A stretch of 64,000 bases of DNA, from NCBI GenBank assembly GCA_947471745.1, contig CANJKZ010000927.1:1372501-1436500 (forward strand), read 5' to 3'. Origin of the DNA: Closterium sp. Naga37s-1. Taxonomy: Eukaryota > Streptophyta > Zygnematophyceae > Desmidiales > Closteriaceae. How positions within the stretch are numbered: the stretch's first letter is position 1; each line of letters starts with the position of its first letter. The notes under the pieces were generated by a model, which was not told the origin of the DNA, did not search any database, and saw only the letters and a program-made list of their open reading frames with translations. The position numbers and the translations under genes were made by a program. Positions 19,968 to 30,932 of the stretch are shown one piece after another.

Positions 19968-21276
19968 GGTAGGCTGCGCGCCACCCCTCACTCCTCCTCC
20001 CTTCGTCTGGCCACCGAGCCTTTTGAGACGCTCCACTTGGACGTCTGGGGCCCTGCCCCTCGCCTTGGCCCTGAGCGTGAGCGTTTCTTTCTGGTGGTCG
20101 TTGACGACTACTCCCGCTACACCACAGTGTTCCCCTTTGCGAAGAAGTCTGAGGTGACTTCTACGCTGATCAGGTGGTTGCTTACCACTGAGGGCACTCG
20201 TGGTCGTCGAGTCACCTGTCTTCACTCCGACCGTGGGGGTGAGTTTCGCTCTGGCATTCTCGCTGGATTCTGTCGAGCAGGGCATCCATCAGTCCTGGAC
20301 GCTTCCAGAGTCCCCACAGCAGAATGGGGTAGCTGAGCGCCGCATAGGCTTGGTCATGGAGATTGCCCGCACCTCCTTGACTCACGACCGTGCCCCCCAT
20401 TTTCTATGGCCCTACGCGGTTAGGTACGCCGCTCACCAGCTGAACCTCTGGCCACGTGTCTCTCGGCCAGAGGTTCCACCGACTAGTCTTTGGACCGGGT
20501 CCCCTGGTGTTGCGTTGAGGTTTCGTGTCTGGGGTTGCTTGGCTCTTGTTCGTGACACCTCCGCGGACAAGATCTTGCCTCGCGCCGTTCCCTGTGTCTT
20601 CCTTGGTTTCCCAGAGGACTCCTCTGACTTCACCTTTTACCACCCTCCCCTTCACCGGTTCTTTGACTCTCGTGACGTCAGTTTCGACGAGTCCGTCCCC
20701 TGCTACGTCAGGTACCCCTGCCGAGGTCTCCCAGTTCCTCCTCCCCCTCTCTTCCTGACTTACGCTCCCCCTCCTGCTCCCCCGGTGCAGCCTCCCTCCC
20801 CTTGTCCAGCCCCGTCAGGTGTGTCCCACGCTACCCCTCCCCCCTCGGTAGCCCCTCATGTGCAGTCTCCTTCCCCGCAGTCCTCCTCGCAGCCTACAGC
20901 AGACCCTGCGGGAGCCGGTGTTCATGGCGAGGACCCTGTCGATGCGAGCTCTGGGGGTGCTGGAGTTGGGGCTGAGCCCGAGGCTGCAGGAGACTCTCGT
21001 CTTCTGGGAGCTGGTGTAGGTGGTGCTGACTCTGGGGGTGCTACGTCTGGGGGTGCGGGTGCGCCTGGCCGTGTTGCTGTAGGTGGTACTGCCTCTGGGG
21101 GTGGTGCGCTGGGTGCTTTGGAGGGTGGTCCTGGGGCTGCCGCGGCCCCGGCCACTACTCCTCCCCACCACCCCTACCCGACCTGGCACCAGGCTCGTGT
21201 TCGCCGTGCCCGTGAGGAGCAGCTGGAGTTAGAGAGAGAGGAGAGAGATTCGCAGCGGCTAGAGGTGGAGCAGTAG
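19968..21276 (+). pseudogene. Integrase core and linker of element C
   Basis: Catalytic regions LHLDVWGPAPR, LHSDRGGEFRSG and SPQQNGVAERR carry the D, D and E. A frameshift near 20280 separates the second and third. Then come WPYAVRYAAHQLNLWPRV, FRVWGCLALV, CVFLGFPEDSSD, and a Pro/Ser/Gly linker ending in REEQLELEREERDSQRLEVEQ before TAG (21274-21276). The acidic, Gln-rich end of the linker differs from the GAEPG repeats of A, B, E and F. Confidence 0.85.
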
Positions 21277-22620
21277 CAGCAGCAGCAGCAGCCGCGGGAG
21301 CAGCAGCAGCAGTCGCAGCTGGAGCAGCCGCAGCTGCAGGAGCAGGGGTCGCAGCTGCACCAGGAGCAGCAGCAGCTGCCACCTCCTCCTCCTCCTGTCT
21401 CTGGTCTTCGGACCCTCGGTCTCCCCTCTCCCTCTCCTTCCTCCTCCCCCTCTCCTCCTGTCTACGGTCCCACGTTTCCTCCTCCTGACTCCTCCCCAGC
21501 TGTTCTCCCTCGTTCTCCAACTCCGTTGTCTCCTCCTCCTTTGCACGCTTGGCCCTCTCGTCGCTCTCCTTGTGCTCGTCCCTTGTTCCCTGTCACTCTC
21601 ACTGACCTTCGTACGGCCCTGTTCCGTCCTAGTCCGCCTCGTTCGTCTCAGTCTGTACTTCCTTCTCCTCCTGAGTCGGCCTTCACTACTTTCCTCTCTA
21701 CTCCTGTCGCTGACTACTACCGCGCGTACCGTCCTGTTCTCCCTTGTGTTCTCGCCTCTCTTGTTACGGACCCTCGTGCCTCTCTGTCCTCTGTCTCCGC
21801 CCTTACTGTCGCCGTCACTGAGTTCGCCACTACTCGCCGCCTTGACTACGCCACTTGTCTCGTGGCTGATCCTCCTACCAGTCCTCTGGCCGTCGGGGGT
21901 GAGTCTGTCCTTGGCTGTGACGCCCTAGAGGACAGGCAATTTGAGCTGGAGTTCCTGGCAGCCGCTTCGCCTCATCTCTGTGCCATGCTGCTCGCTCCTG
22001 AGGGAGACCCCGACGCTCTTGACATACCGACTCCTCGCACTTACGCTGAGGCAGTGTCAGGGCCTTGGGCCTCTCAGTGGAGAGCTGCCATGGACGCAGA
22101 GATGGCCTCCTACAGATCCACAAGCACCTACGTCGACGAGGTTAACCCCCCTGGGGCGAACGCCGTCGATGGCATGTGGATCTACAGGGTGAAGCGGCCA
22201 CCGGGACCTCCTCTGGTCTTCAAGGCGCACTATGTGGCTAGAGGTTTTCAGTCAGCGCGAGGGAGTTGACTTCTTTTAGACCTTCGCGCCTACCCCGAAG
22301 ATGACCACTCTTTGGGTGTTACTACACGTAGCAGCACAGAGAGACTACAATTACACTCTCTCAACTTCTCCACTGCTTTCCTTCAGGGTAGCCTACACGA
22401 GGAGGTATGGCTGCGTCGTCCCTCTGCCTTCACTGGCACTTTCCCTCCTGGGACCCAGTGGAGGCTGAGGCGACCTGTCTACGGTCTCCGTCAGGCTCCT
22501 TGTGAGTGGCACGACACCCTTCGTTCTACTCTCTCTGACCTGGGTTTCCAGCCGTCTTCTGCCGACCCATTGCCGTTCGTCCGTCGTGGTTCCACACCTT
22601 TCTTTGTTTTGGTCTACATC
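21277..22620 (+). pseudogene. RT N-terminal part of element C, cut by element D
   Basis: CAG-rich poly-Gln sequence is followed by the RT entry (TYAEAVSGPWASQWRAAMDAEM, split here only by reading), VDGMWIYRVKRPPG and FKAHYVARGF; frames are lost around 22250-22310. SLNFSTAF-type sequence through VYGLRQAP and FFVLVY then runs to 22620, where element D begins in the middle of the YVDD codons. The other half is at 29071. Confidence 0.88.
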
Positions 22621-23490
22621 TGTTAGAGATTAAGGACGGAGTCTATGAAGATTAGGGGCTGAAATACCTCAAAAATCGTCAACTACAATTCTGGACAGAA
22701 AAGTCGTCGTCACAAGAAACGTCGTCGACGAAAGGTCCACTGTTAGAATTCTTTCAAACTCGAGTATGTTGTAGCCCTTGACCGTGGCTATCTTTCCCAA
22801 TTTGAATAGTATCAAAATATGGAGTATAACTCGAGTTATGAACTTCGGCGCACTAGGGGGTATGCTGCCATAGAAAACGTAACTCAATCACAATGATCTC
22901 ACAAGTTCACACAAGAAAGTTAGAGTAGCAATAGAACCAGGTAGGAGGGGATGAGGAGGACGAGAGGGAAGGTCCCAAAGGAGTCCCCAACCAAGGACAC
23001 CCCATACCACACAATTCCCCTCTCTATAGGCACCCCAACTTTGACATTTGTCACTTTCCCAACTCATGCCATCCACCTCACCCAACTTGGCCACACTTGC
23101 CAACCTGGTTTGGCACCTCCCAACCACTTGGCAGCATCTACAGTGATGTTGACGAATTTCCCAACCCCCAAGAGTCTGTACTCCTTATGGAGTCAACACC
23201 ACAACTTCCCATAGTCACCACAACCAAATATCAAAAGCATACGAACTTCCAACGTTCGTAACTTTCTTGTTCGTGCTCCGATTGAAGCGATACTTGGTTC
23301 GTCGGAAAGCTCTTGAGCAGAGGAGTCACTTCAGATATCTGCTCAAGCCAAATAACATTCACACACACACTCAGAAAATCCAAACAACACCAAACACAAA
23401 TTCTTGCACACGCTCACACCACGCATGCAACACACGAACATATGATGGGAGGCAGACAGACGTGAATGCAAATGATAGCATCACATAACA
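22621..23490 (-). repeat. 3' LTR of element D
   Basis: 870 bp, direct repeat of 28196-29065. On the minus strand the bases just upstream (AGAGGGGGAG, complement of 23493-23502) form the polypurine tract. Confidence 0.96.
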
Positions 23491-23547
23491 AACTCCCCCT
23501 CTGGCTGCCTACCATCATCCCATATGCCATAGCTCAAGCATGCACCC

Positions 23548-25278
23548 TCAATGCACACTCATCCCAGCAAGCTTCATGCCCTTCCAATGCTCAGATTCAG
23601 CCAGGCGCTTGGTGAGAATGTCAGCCGCCTGCTGATGGGTCTTCACAATCTCCAGCCACACCTCCTTGTCCAGGAGCCTCCTCACCCAATGCCACTTAGG
23701 CCTGATGTGCTTCGTCAGCCCATGAAGGCAAGCGTTCTTAGCAAGCCTCACAGCCGACTCGTTGTCACAGAAAATCACAGTTGGCTCCTTTTGGCACACT
23801 CCGATCTCCTCCAACAAACGCCTCAGCCACACCACCTCCTTTGCCCCATGATGCAGAGCCATGTACTCTGTCTCACACGAGGACTGCCCCACCTCGTTCT
23901 GCTTCTTGCTGCGCCAGCTCACTGCACCACCTCCAAACAGGCACACATAGCCTCCAATGCTGGTGCCATCCGCCTTCACAGAGTTGAAGCTAGCGTCGGT
24001 GTAGCAGGTCAGGAGCATCTCCCCCTTGCCCAAATCAGCTGCACCCCTCTGCAGCCTCTGTCACACAGCACTGTACTCCAAGCCCACTGATGCCGTAGCG
24101 CTCACATAGCGGACCAACCTCTTGGCCGCTTCCAGCTGCTCATGACTGGGGCGTGAAACCACACTTGCAAGCCTGGATCTAGCAAAGGCAATGTCAGGCC
24201 GCGTGTGGTTAGCCGCATAATTGAGTGCCCCCACCATGGAATGAAACAGCTTCCTGTCACTCTCACCCACCACCTCCTCTTCAGCACAGGGCTCCACAGT
24301 GAACCCCGAAGGCAGTGGGGTGGCTGGCTTTCCTCCATCTTGCAGCCCATACTTCTCAGCCAGCCCCTCACAATACTTTCTCTGGTGCAACCTCAACACT
24401 CCCTTGTCAAGGTCCCTCTCCACATGCATGCCCAAATAGTATTTCACATCTCCCATCTTGGAGCACTTAAACTGCATCTCCAGCATCTCCTCCACACGCT
24501 CAATCATTGCAGACGACTTAGAGAAGAGCAGGATGTCGTCCACATACACCAGGAGCATGAGAAACTGCTCCTTCTCTTGCAGCAGGAACAAGCTGTGATC
24601 ACACTCACTCTTCTTGAAACCCCCAGCCAGCAGTGCCTCCTCCAACTTGTGGTACCATGCGCGAGGAGCCTGCTTAAGGCCATAGATGGCCTTCTTGAGC
24701 CTGCACACCCTGCCGCTCCCATCATCCAACCCCTCTAGGATGATCCCATTGAGGAAAGCAGTTGTGATGTCCATCTGCTTGATCCTCCATCCACGGTTTG
24801 CAGCCATTCCCAACATCACCCTTAGTGTAGTCCCTTTCCCCACAGGAGCAAAGATCTCGTCAAAGTCCTTCCCCTTTGTCTGCTGAAACCCCTTAGCCAC
24901 AAGCCTTGACTTGTAGAGGGCCAACTCCCCATCAGGTCCATACTTGTGCCTGAAGATCAGCTTGGAAGAAATGGCCTTCTTCCCAGGAGGCAGCTCACAC
25001 AGCTCCCACATTTCATTCTCCAGCAGAGAGTCATACTCCTCCTTCACACTCTGCTTCCACTTCTCAGCATCGGGCCCACTCAAGGCCTCAGCTAGCGTCT
25101 TGGGCTCAGGGACGGCTGCCCAGTAGCAGTGTGCAATCTCTTCCTCATCACACTGCTCAGCCACACTCCCAGCCCGTACCACCTTTGGCTTGCCAAAGCT
25201 CGGATAGGTCAGCCGGTTAGGAGGGCGCACATCCCTCCTAGGACGGTCAACCGGATGTGCGGCACCTTGTGGAGCATC

Positions 25279-25312
<34 letters not shown>

Positions 25313-28020
25313 TCCACCTCAGGTTCTCCCCCATCCTCAGTCAGCCCAGAAATCTCCTCCTCTGAGACAGTGACCTGCACTTGCCTCGAAGGCCGCTGCA
25401 CCTCATCGGCCTCAATGATCAGCGGTGTAGTAGGAAGCTTCTGCTGCTGCTGCTTCCACTCCTTGTAGTACAAGGACTCAAGGAACTTCACATCCCTTGA
25501 CACAGTCAGCTGCTGGCTGGTCAAGTCCCATATCAACCAGCCCTTATGATCCTTAGCAAGCCCCAAGTGTACTCCCCATCTCCCACTAGCCTCCAACTTT
25601 CCCCTCTTCTCCTTAGGCACATGAAACACCACCATGCAGCCGTAGGCTCTCAGCATGTTGACTGCTGGTGCACTCCCATACCACTTGGTGTAGGGGACCC
25701 ACTGCTTGTCCCCCACAGTCGCCAACACCCTGTTCTTCACAAGGGCGACCTGCCGCAGTGCAGTCACCCAAAACGGATCCGGCAGCCCTGCACGCCCAAG
25801 GAGAGTGCGAGCACCTTCTTGCAGGGTCCGGTTGAACCGCTCAGCCACGCCGTTCTGCTGAGGGTTGTAGGGCACTTTGAGCTGATGCTGGATCCCCTTC
25901 TTCTTCAGCACCGACTCAAAATCAGCACCAATGAACTCTCCCCCATTGTCGGTGCGGATCACCTTCACCTTGTGTCCGCTCTCCCTTTGAGCTCTCGGCA
26001 TCCACTCCTTAAGAACAGCCGCTGCCACTTCCCCCTTAGTCTTGAGAGGGTACACCCACACAGCACGCGTGTGGTCGTCCACAATGGTTAAGAAGTAGCG
26101 GCTGCCCGAGAGAGAAGGGGCCCTCGTAGGGCCCACCACATCCATGTGCACAAATGCGAGCGGGGCCTTAGCTGGTCCCGTGCCGCTGCTGAAGGGAAAC
26201 TTTGTGAACTTGGTCTCAAGGCATGTAGGGCAGCTCCCAATCTCCTTTGCTGCCCCCTTCACCTCCAACCCCTTCAAGCTCCCATCCTTCACTAACTTCT
26301 GCAGCATAGGAATGTTGATGTGACACAACCTCTCGTGCCACGTCTCCCAATCGGCATCACCAATCCCAGATGAAGCCTTTGCCCATGCAGCGGTTGCATC
26401 CACACCAGCAAGCACCTCACCATGTGGCTGCTGTGACTGCTGCACCTTCTTGACTGCATCTAGGGCCCCATCGGTTGGTGCATTCTCCTCTCCTCCCGCA
26501 GTTGTTTTAGCCGTTGCTGCTGCCGCTGCCGTTGCTGGTGGTTTCCCATTCCAAGGGATGATGGGCAGCTGCCATAGGTCCTTGATGCAGCTGCTCTTCT
26601 CCTCCAAATCCCACAGCAGCAATTTCCCAAGCTTTGCACGGCAGCTGGTTGGGCCGAAGGTCACTTTGGCCTTGCTTTTCTGCAGCCGGCGCACAGAGAG
26701 GAGGTTAGCGGACAAACCTTCAACCAGCAGTACATTCCCCAGCCCCACAAGGCCCCCATTGGCTCCCATTACCTTAGCATTCCCAACACCAATCACAGGG
26801 AGCAAAGCACCTGAAGCGGCAGCCACAAACTTGATCTTCCCAGGGGGCTTTACCTCGTCAAGCAAATCTGCCCGTGGGGTCATGTGACTTGTGCAACCTG
26901 AATCTATCACCCAGTGAGTGAGGGGGTGCATCACAACCTTCCCAACTGAGCCCACATCACCCTCACTCCCTTTCACATCCTCAACCATGAGGAACATCCC
27001 AGGGTTGGCTTTACCTTGTGCACCTGAACCTTGTGCACCTGAACCTTGCACAGCGCCACCTCGTGCACGTTCACCACTTGGCGGCTTCATGCCTGGGGGC
27101 GCCCATCCCTCAGGCCGGCTGAAACACTTGAACCAAGGGTGTCCAGCCTTCTTGCAGTACCAGCACGCACCCTCCATTCGGGTGCTCCCCCTGCCACCAG
27201 AGCTCCCATGCCCCTCATTGTAGTCACCTCGGCCTCTCCCTCTGCCAAAGCCTCTCCCACGGCCTCGGCCTCTCCCTCCCCCTCTTCCTCTGCTGCCTCC
27301 TGCAGCTCCATACCCCTCAGCAGTTTTGTTGGCAGCACCACCACCCGTGTGGCGCCTGCGGAAGTCCTCCTGCAGAATCTGCTGCCGTAGCCACTCAGGT
27401 GTCCACTGGTCCTGCTGAGTGTTGAGGGTGGGGATGAGGTTGTCCCATGAGTTGTCGAGCACCGAGATAATCTTGGTGCACTGCTGCATCTGCGACACAT
27501 TGCTGCCCGCTGCTGCCATCTTTGCATAGGTGTCCTTGATCTTGTCAAGGACCGGCTTCACATCATCGCCCGGTCGCATGGAGAGGGCAGCCAGCTCCTT
27601 CTCCAACACAATCACCATCGGCAGCGTGTTGGGCTGAATCACGTCGCGCAGTAGCTTCCACGCCTTTGGTCCGGAATCATCCAACTCCACCAAATCCCTG
27701 ATGTGTTGGAACATGTCGTTGTTGACCGATTGAAGGATTAGGTCGTACAGCACCGCGCTTTTCTCAATCCACCGATCGCGGGCGTCGCCTTCCTCCGGCA
27801 TCTTCTCTTCTCCCATCGCAAGTTTCAGCAGCTTGTAGCGCTTAAATGCACTCCGCATCCGCCCGCTCCATTCCTCATAGTTGGAGCCATCCAATGCCTC
27901 GATCTTGGATGGTGGCGGCTCATTCCTCTTCTCAGCTGCATCTCCACTCCCTTGACTCATTTCCTCTGCTCCCAAGCACAGGTTCCAGCTCCCCCCTTGC
28001 TGTCCACACCGAAGTCCCAC
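23548..28020 (-). pseudogene. Copia gag-pol polyprotein of element D, one in-frame stop
   Basis: A single frame of about 1490 codons, interrupted only by TGA at 24061-24063 between RT and RNase H. The likely start is the ATG at 27958-27960 (MSQGSGDAAEKRNEP). Order: gag with ALDGSNYEEWSGRMR; canonical knuckle CWYCKKAGHPWFKC (near 27150); protease WVIDSGCTSHMTP (near 26900); integrase zinc region LCHIN..CPTC; core FVHMDVVGPTR, IRTDNGGEFIG and QQNGVAERFNR; linker with a 9-10 residue poly-Gln; RT with MDITTAFLNG and LLVYVDDILLFSKS (near 24540); RNase H with CYTDASF and FCDNESAVRLAKN. All catalytic residues are present. With a stop this late, gag, protease, integrase and RT could still be made, but RNase H would be lost. 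Confidence 0.95.
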
Positions 28021-28180
28021 TCAATTTCCACAAGTGTCGGCGCCAACGAAATTTCGGCAGAGTTTCCCCTTAGCGGAAGTCACATGCAACCTCCAGAACT
28101 CCACTTAGGCACGCCCACAGGCCATGGTGGGTCTAGGAGGGTATTCACACTTCAGTAGACTCTCCACAAAGTCCTTAATC

Positions 28181-28193
28181 AGCTCTGATACCA
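28181..28193 (-). other. Primer-binding site of element D
   Basis: On the minus strand TGGTATCAGAGCT begins two bases inside the 5' LTR. It is a perfect 12-base complement of the plant initiator tRNA-Met 3' end and the best primer-binding site of any of the full-size elements here. Confidence 0.9.
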
Positions 28194-28195
28194 CT

Positions 28196-29065
28196 TGTTA
28201 GAGATTAAGGACGGAGTCTATGAAGATTAGGGGCTGAAATACCTCAAAAATCGTCAACTACAATTCTGGACAGAAAAGTCGTCGTCACAAGAAACATCGT
28301 CAACGAAAGGTCCACTGTTAGAATTCTTTCAAACTCGAGTATGTTGTAGCCCTTGACCGTGGCTATCTTTCCCAATTTGAATAGTATCAAAATATGGAGT
28401 ATAACTTGAGTTATGAACTTCGGCGCACTAGGGGGAATGCTGCCATAGAAAACGTAACTCAATCACAATGATCTCACAAGTTCACACAAGAAAGTTAGAG
28501 TAGCAATAGAACCAGGTAGGAGGGGATGAGGAGGACGAGAGGGAAGGTCCCAAGGGAGTCCCCAACCAAGGACACCCCATACCACACAATTCCCCTCTCT
28601 ATAGGCACCCCAACTTTGACATTTGTCACTTTCCCAACTCATGCCATCCACCTCACCCAACTTGGCCACACTTGCCAACCTGGTTTGGCACCTCCCAACC
28701 ACTTGGCAGCATCTACAGTGATGTTGACGAATTTCCCAACCCCCAAGAGTCTGTACTCCTTATGGAGTCAACACCACAACTTCCCATAGTCACCACAACC
28801 AAATATCAAAAGCATACGAACTTCCAACGTTCGTAACTTTCTTGTTCGTGCTCCGATTGAAGCGATACTTGGTTCGTCGGAAAGCTCTTGAGCAGAGGAG
28901 TCACTTCAGATATCTGCTCAAGCCAAATAACATTCACACACACACTCAGAAAATCCAAACAACACCAAACACAAATTCTTGCACACGCTCACACCACGCA
29001 TGCAACACACGAACATATGATGGGAGGTAGACAGACGTGAATGCAAATGATAGCATCACATAACA
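28196..29065 (-). repeat. 5' LTR of element D
   Basis: 870 bp, TGTTATGTGATGC to TCTAACA on the minus strand. It should contain the promoter; no TATA box stands out with certainty. Near identical to 22621-23490. Confidence 0.96.
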
Positions 29066-29070
29066 ACGTC

Positions 29071-30033
29071 GACGACCTGGTTTTTGCCACTGCTGACAGG
29101 GTTGCCTTGGCAGACGTGAAGTCCGAGATGGGACACACGTGCACTGACCTTGGTGTGCTGCGCCACTACTTTGGCCTGCAGATCACCAGGGACAGAGCAG
29201 CTCGCACCATTACACTCTCACAGTCACACATGGTGCAGCAGGTTCTTCAGCGGTTCGAGCTTCAGCACTCCACAGTACAGCGCACACCTCTTGCTGTTGA
29301 CCACAGACTTACTGGACCCTTTCCTGACGAGCCGTTTGAGTCTAGTGGTCCCTACTCAGAGGTGGTGGGCTGCCTCGTGTACCTGATGACTTGTACTCGC
29401 CCGGACCTCGCCTTCCCTCTCAGCATCCTTGCTCGCTTTGTTGCACCAGGGAGACACCATCCTGTTCACTGGCCGGCAGCTGTGAGGGTGGCGAAGTACC
29501 TAGCGACGACATTAGGCGTGGGGCTAGTTCTTGGAGGGCAGCAGTCTGTCGTACTTGCTCACTGTGACTCTTCTTACGCTGACGACGCTGAGACTCACAG
29601 GTCTACTCAGGGGTACTGTTTCAGCTTGGGTTCCGGAGCTGTTTTGTGGAGGTCCACGCGCTCCTCTTCGGTCTCGACCTCTACTGCTGAGGCCGAGATC
29701 AACGCTGGTGCCATGGCGGCACAGGAGCTGCGTTGGTTGACCTTCTTGCTCGCCGACCTTGGTGAGCGGCCGAGCTTTGCACCGACCTTGTTGACTGACA
29801 ATAAGGCGTCGATTCTCCTCTGTCAAGAGCCGCGACTGGAGAGCAGAGTGAAGCACATTAACATCAGGTACTTTCTTCTGCGTGAGTTGCAGAGACGTGG
29901 ACAGGCTCGCTTCGAGTTTGTGGAGTCTGAGGCCAACAGTGCAGACATCTTCACCAAGGCGCTTCCACCTTGTGACCACCAGAGGTGTTGTGTGCAGTTA
30001 GGTCTTGTTGACATAGGTTCTAGTCGTGTGTAG
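29071..30033 (+). pseudogene. RT C-terminus and RNase H of element C
   Basis: Resumes C after D with VDDLVFATADRVALADVKSE and runs open for 320 codons to TAG (30031-30033). It contains YFGLQITRDRAARTITLSQ, the RNase H region (HCDSSYADDAETHRSTQGY, DNKASILLC, KHINIRYFLLRELQ) and ends near GLVDIGSSRV. A short deletion is visible after SEM (KSEMGHTCTDLG against KSELQKRHTCTDLG in the relatives). Confidence 0.92.
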
Positions 30034-30234
30034 GCTTGAGTTTACTATTTCCTTTGCTTGTACTCTTGCCATTCACCTTTGTGAACTCTTGGACTAGCCT
30101 TGTGGCCCTTGTTGCTTATGCTCAGATTGTGTGGTGACGTTGTGATCCACCCTGAGCTTTGTTTCATTGTGACTGGTCTTGTGACCGTACACTTTTGGTT
30201 TTGCTTGACACCCCTCACTTAGGCTATGGGGGTG
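30034..30234 (+). other. 3' UTR of element C
   Basis: Contains GCC-TTGT-GGC near 30096 and GGTC-TTGT-GACC near 30175, the counterparts of the twin hairpins in A and B, and the motif GTGGTGAC..GTGATCCACCCTGAGC. It ends in CTATGGGGGTG, the polypurine tract, before the LTR. Confidence 0.7.
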
Positions 30235-30343
30235 TGTCAAATGTTGTAGCATGTAGTGAGGTTTGTCTTAGGGGGTACAAATGTTAGGGTTTGCTATATG
30301 TACCCCAACCCTCATCAATAACACAACACTTCCATTCTTGACA
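30235..30343 (+). repeat. 3' LTR of element C
   Basis: Intact 109-bp LTR, TGTCAAATGTTGTAGC to CATTCTTGACA. It serves as the reference that identifies the three separated pieces of the C 5' LTR. Followed by TAAAC. Confidence 0.93.
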
Positions 30344-30471
30344 TAAACTAACTATTTTGCTGTTGCGGTTCGATACAGTGGCGACTCGGGCAACTGCTCA
30401 ATATCGAGTCAATCGTTTGTCCTTGCTGTCGCGCTCTATTTCGTCGAGTCAAAAGGTCGCTTGTTGGAAAC
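30344..30471 (-). repeat. 3' LTR of element H, inner piece
   Basis: After the duplicated TAAAC it continues the family-H LTR (TTTTGCTGTTGCGGTTCG) in minus orientation and breaks off at 30471, where G begins. The remaining 5' end of this LTR and the 3' UTR of H are not seen. Confidence 0.82.
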
Positions 30472-30871
30472 AAGTAACTTAACGCTTCTGATGTGTCGGA
30501 ACATCGAACAGTAAACGAAGCAAATAACAGAGAAGCAACGGCGAGTCAATGAAGGAGGTTGACAAAACGTAACTGCTAGAGGTTACATGAAGGTCAAAGG
30601 TCAGCGACCTTTGACTCGACAAATACAACGCGACAGCAAGGACAAACGACATTGAGCAGTTGCTCGAGTCGTCACTGTATCGAACCGCAACAACAACAGT
30701 AAAAACGGTTATTGCATCTTTTCATATTCCTTTGCTATAATCAATCAATCTTGCCCTCACATACAAGCGCAAGGTGGTTCAACACTTTGTTATTGAAACG
30801 CTTCCGCAATACAACATTCCTATCAAGAGCTTTAGCCTTGAAAGATCCGAAGGGCTTTTCTCAGCCCAACA
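30472..30871 (+). repeat. 5' LTR of element G
   Basis: 400 bp, TGTTGGAAACAAGTAAC to CAGCCCAACA, the only complete LTR of family G/H in the window. TGGTATGAGAGC (30872-30883), the primer-binding site, follows directly. Confidence 0.9.
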
Positions 30872-30932
30872 TGGTATGAGAGCAGACAAGGCAAAACTCC
30901 ACTTCGTTTAAACTCCTGCAGCATTAGAAGAC

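Larger units (their letters stand above)
22621..29065 (-). mobile_element. Copia element D (6445 bp), minus strand, nested in C
   Basis: Two 870-bp LTRs (22621-23490 and 28196-29065) begin TG and end CA and differ at about six positions (about 0.7%). The flanks are ACATC (22616-22620) and ACGTC (29066-29070), a 5-bp duplication with one later change. The insertion splits the YVDD codons of C's reverse transcriptase. D belongs to a different copia lineage from A-C: long LTRs, canonical zinc knuckle, perfect primer-binding site, moderate GC. One in-frame stop is the only lesion seen in its polyprotein. Confidence 0.97.
6807..30343 (+). mobile_element. Copia element C, about 7.15 kb of its own sequence, carrying three later insertions
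   Basis: C is bounded by TGTCAAATG at 6807 and TTGACA at 30343 and flanked by perfect 5-bp duplications TAAAC (6802-6806 and 30344-30348). Removing B, the TA-flanked transposon and D leaves about 7150 bp in the order LTR, PBS, GC-rich leader, gag, protease, integrase, RT, RNase H, LTR. The split 5' LTR differs from the 3' LTR at about 6 of 109 positions, so C is clearly older than B or D. Its gag-pol frame is broken at many places. Confidence 0.93.
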
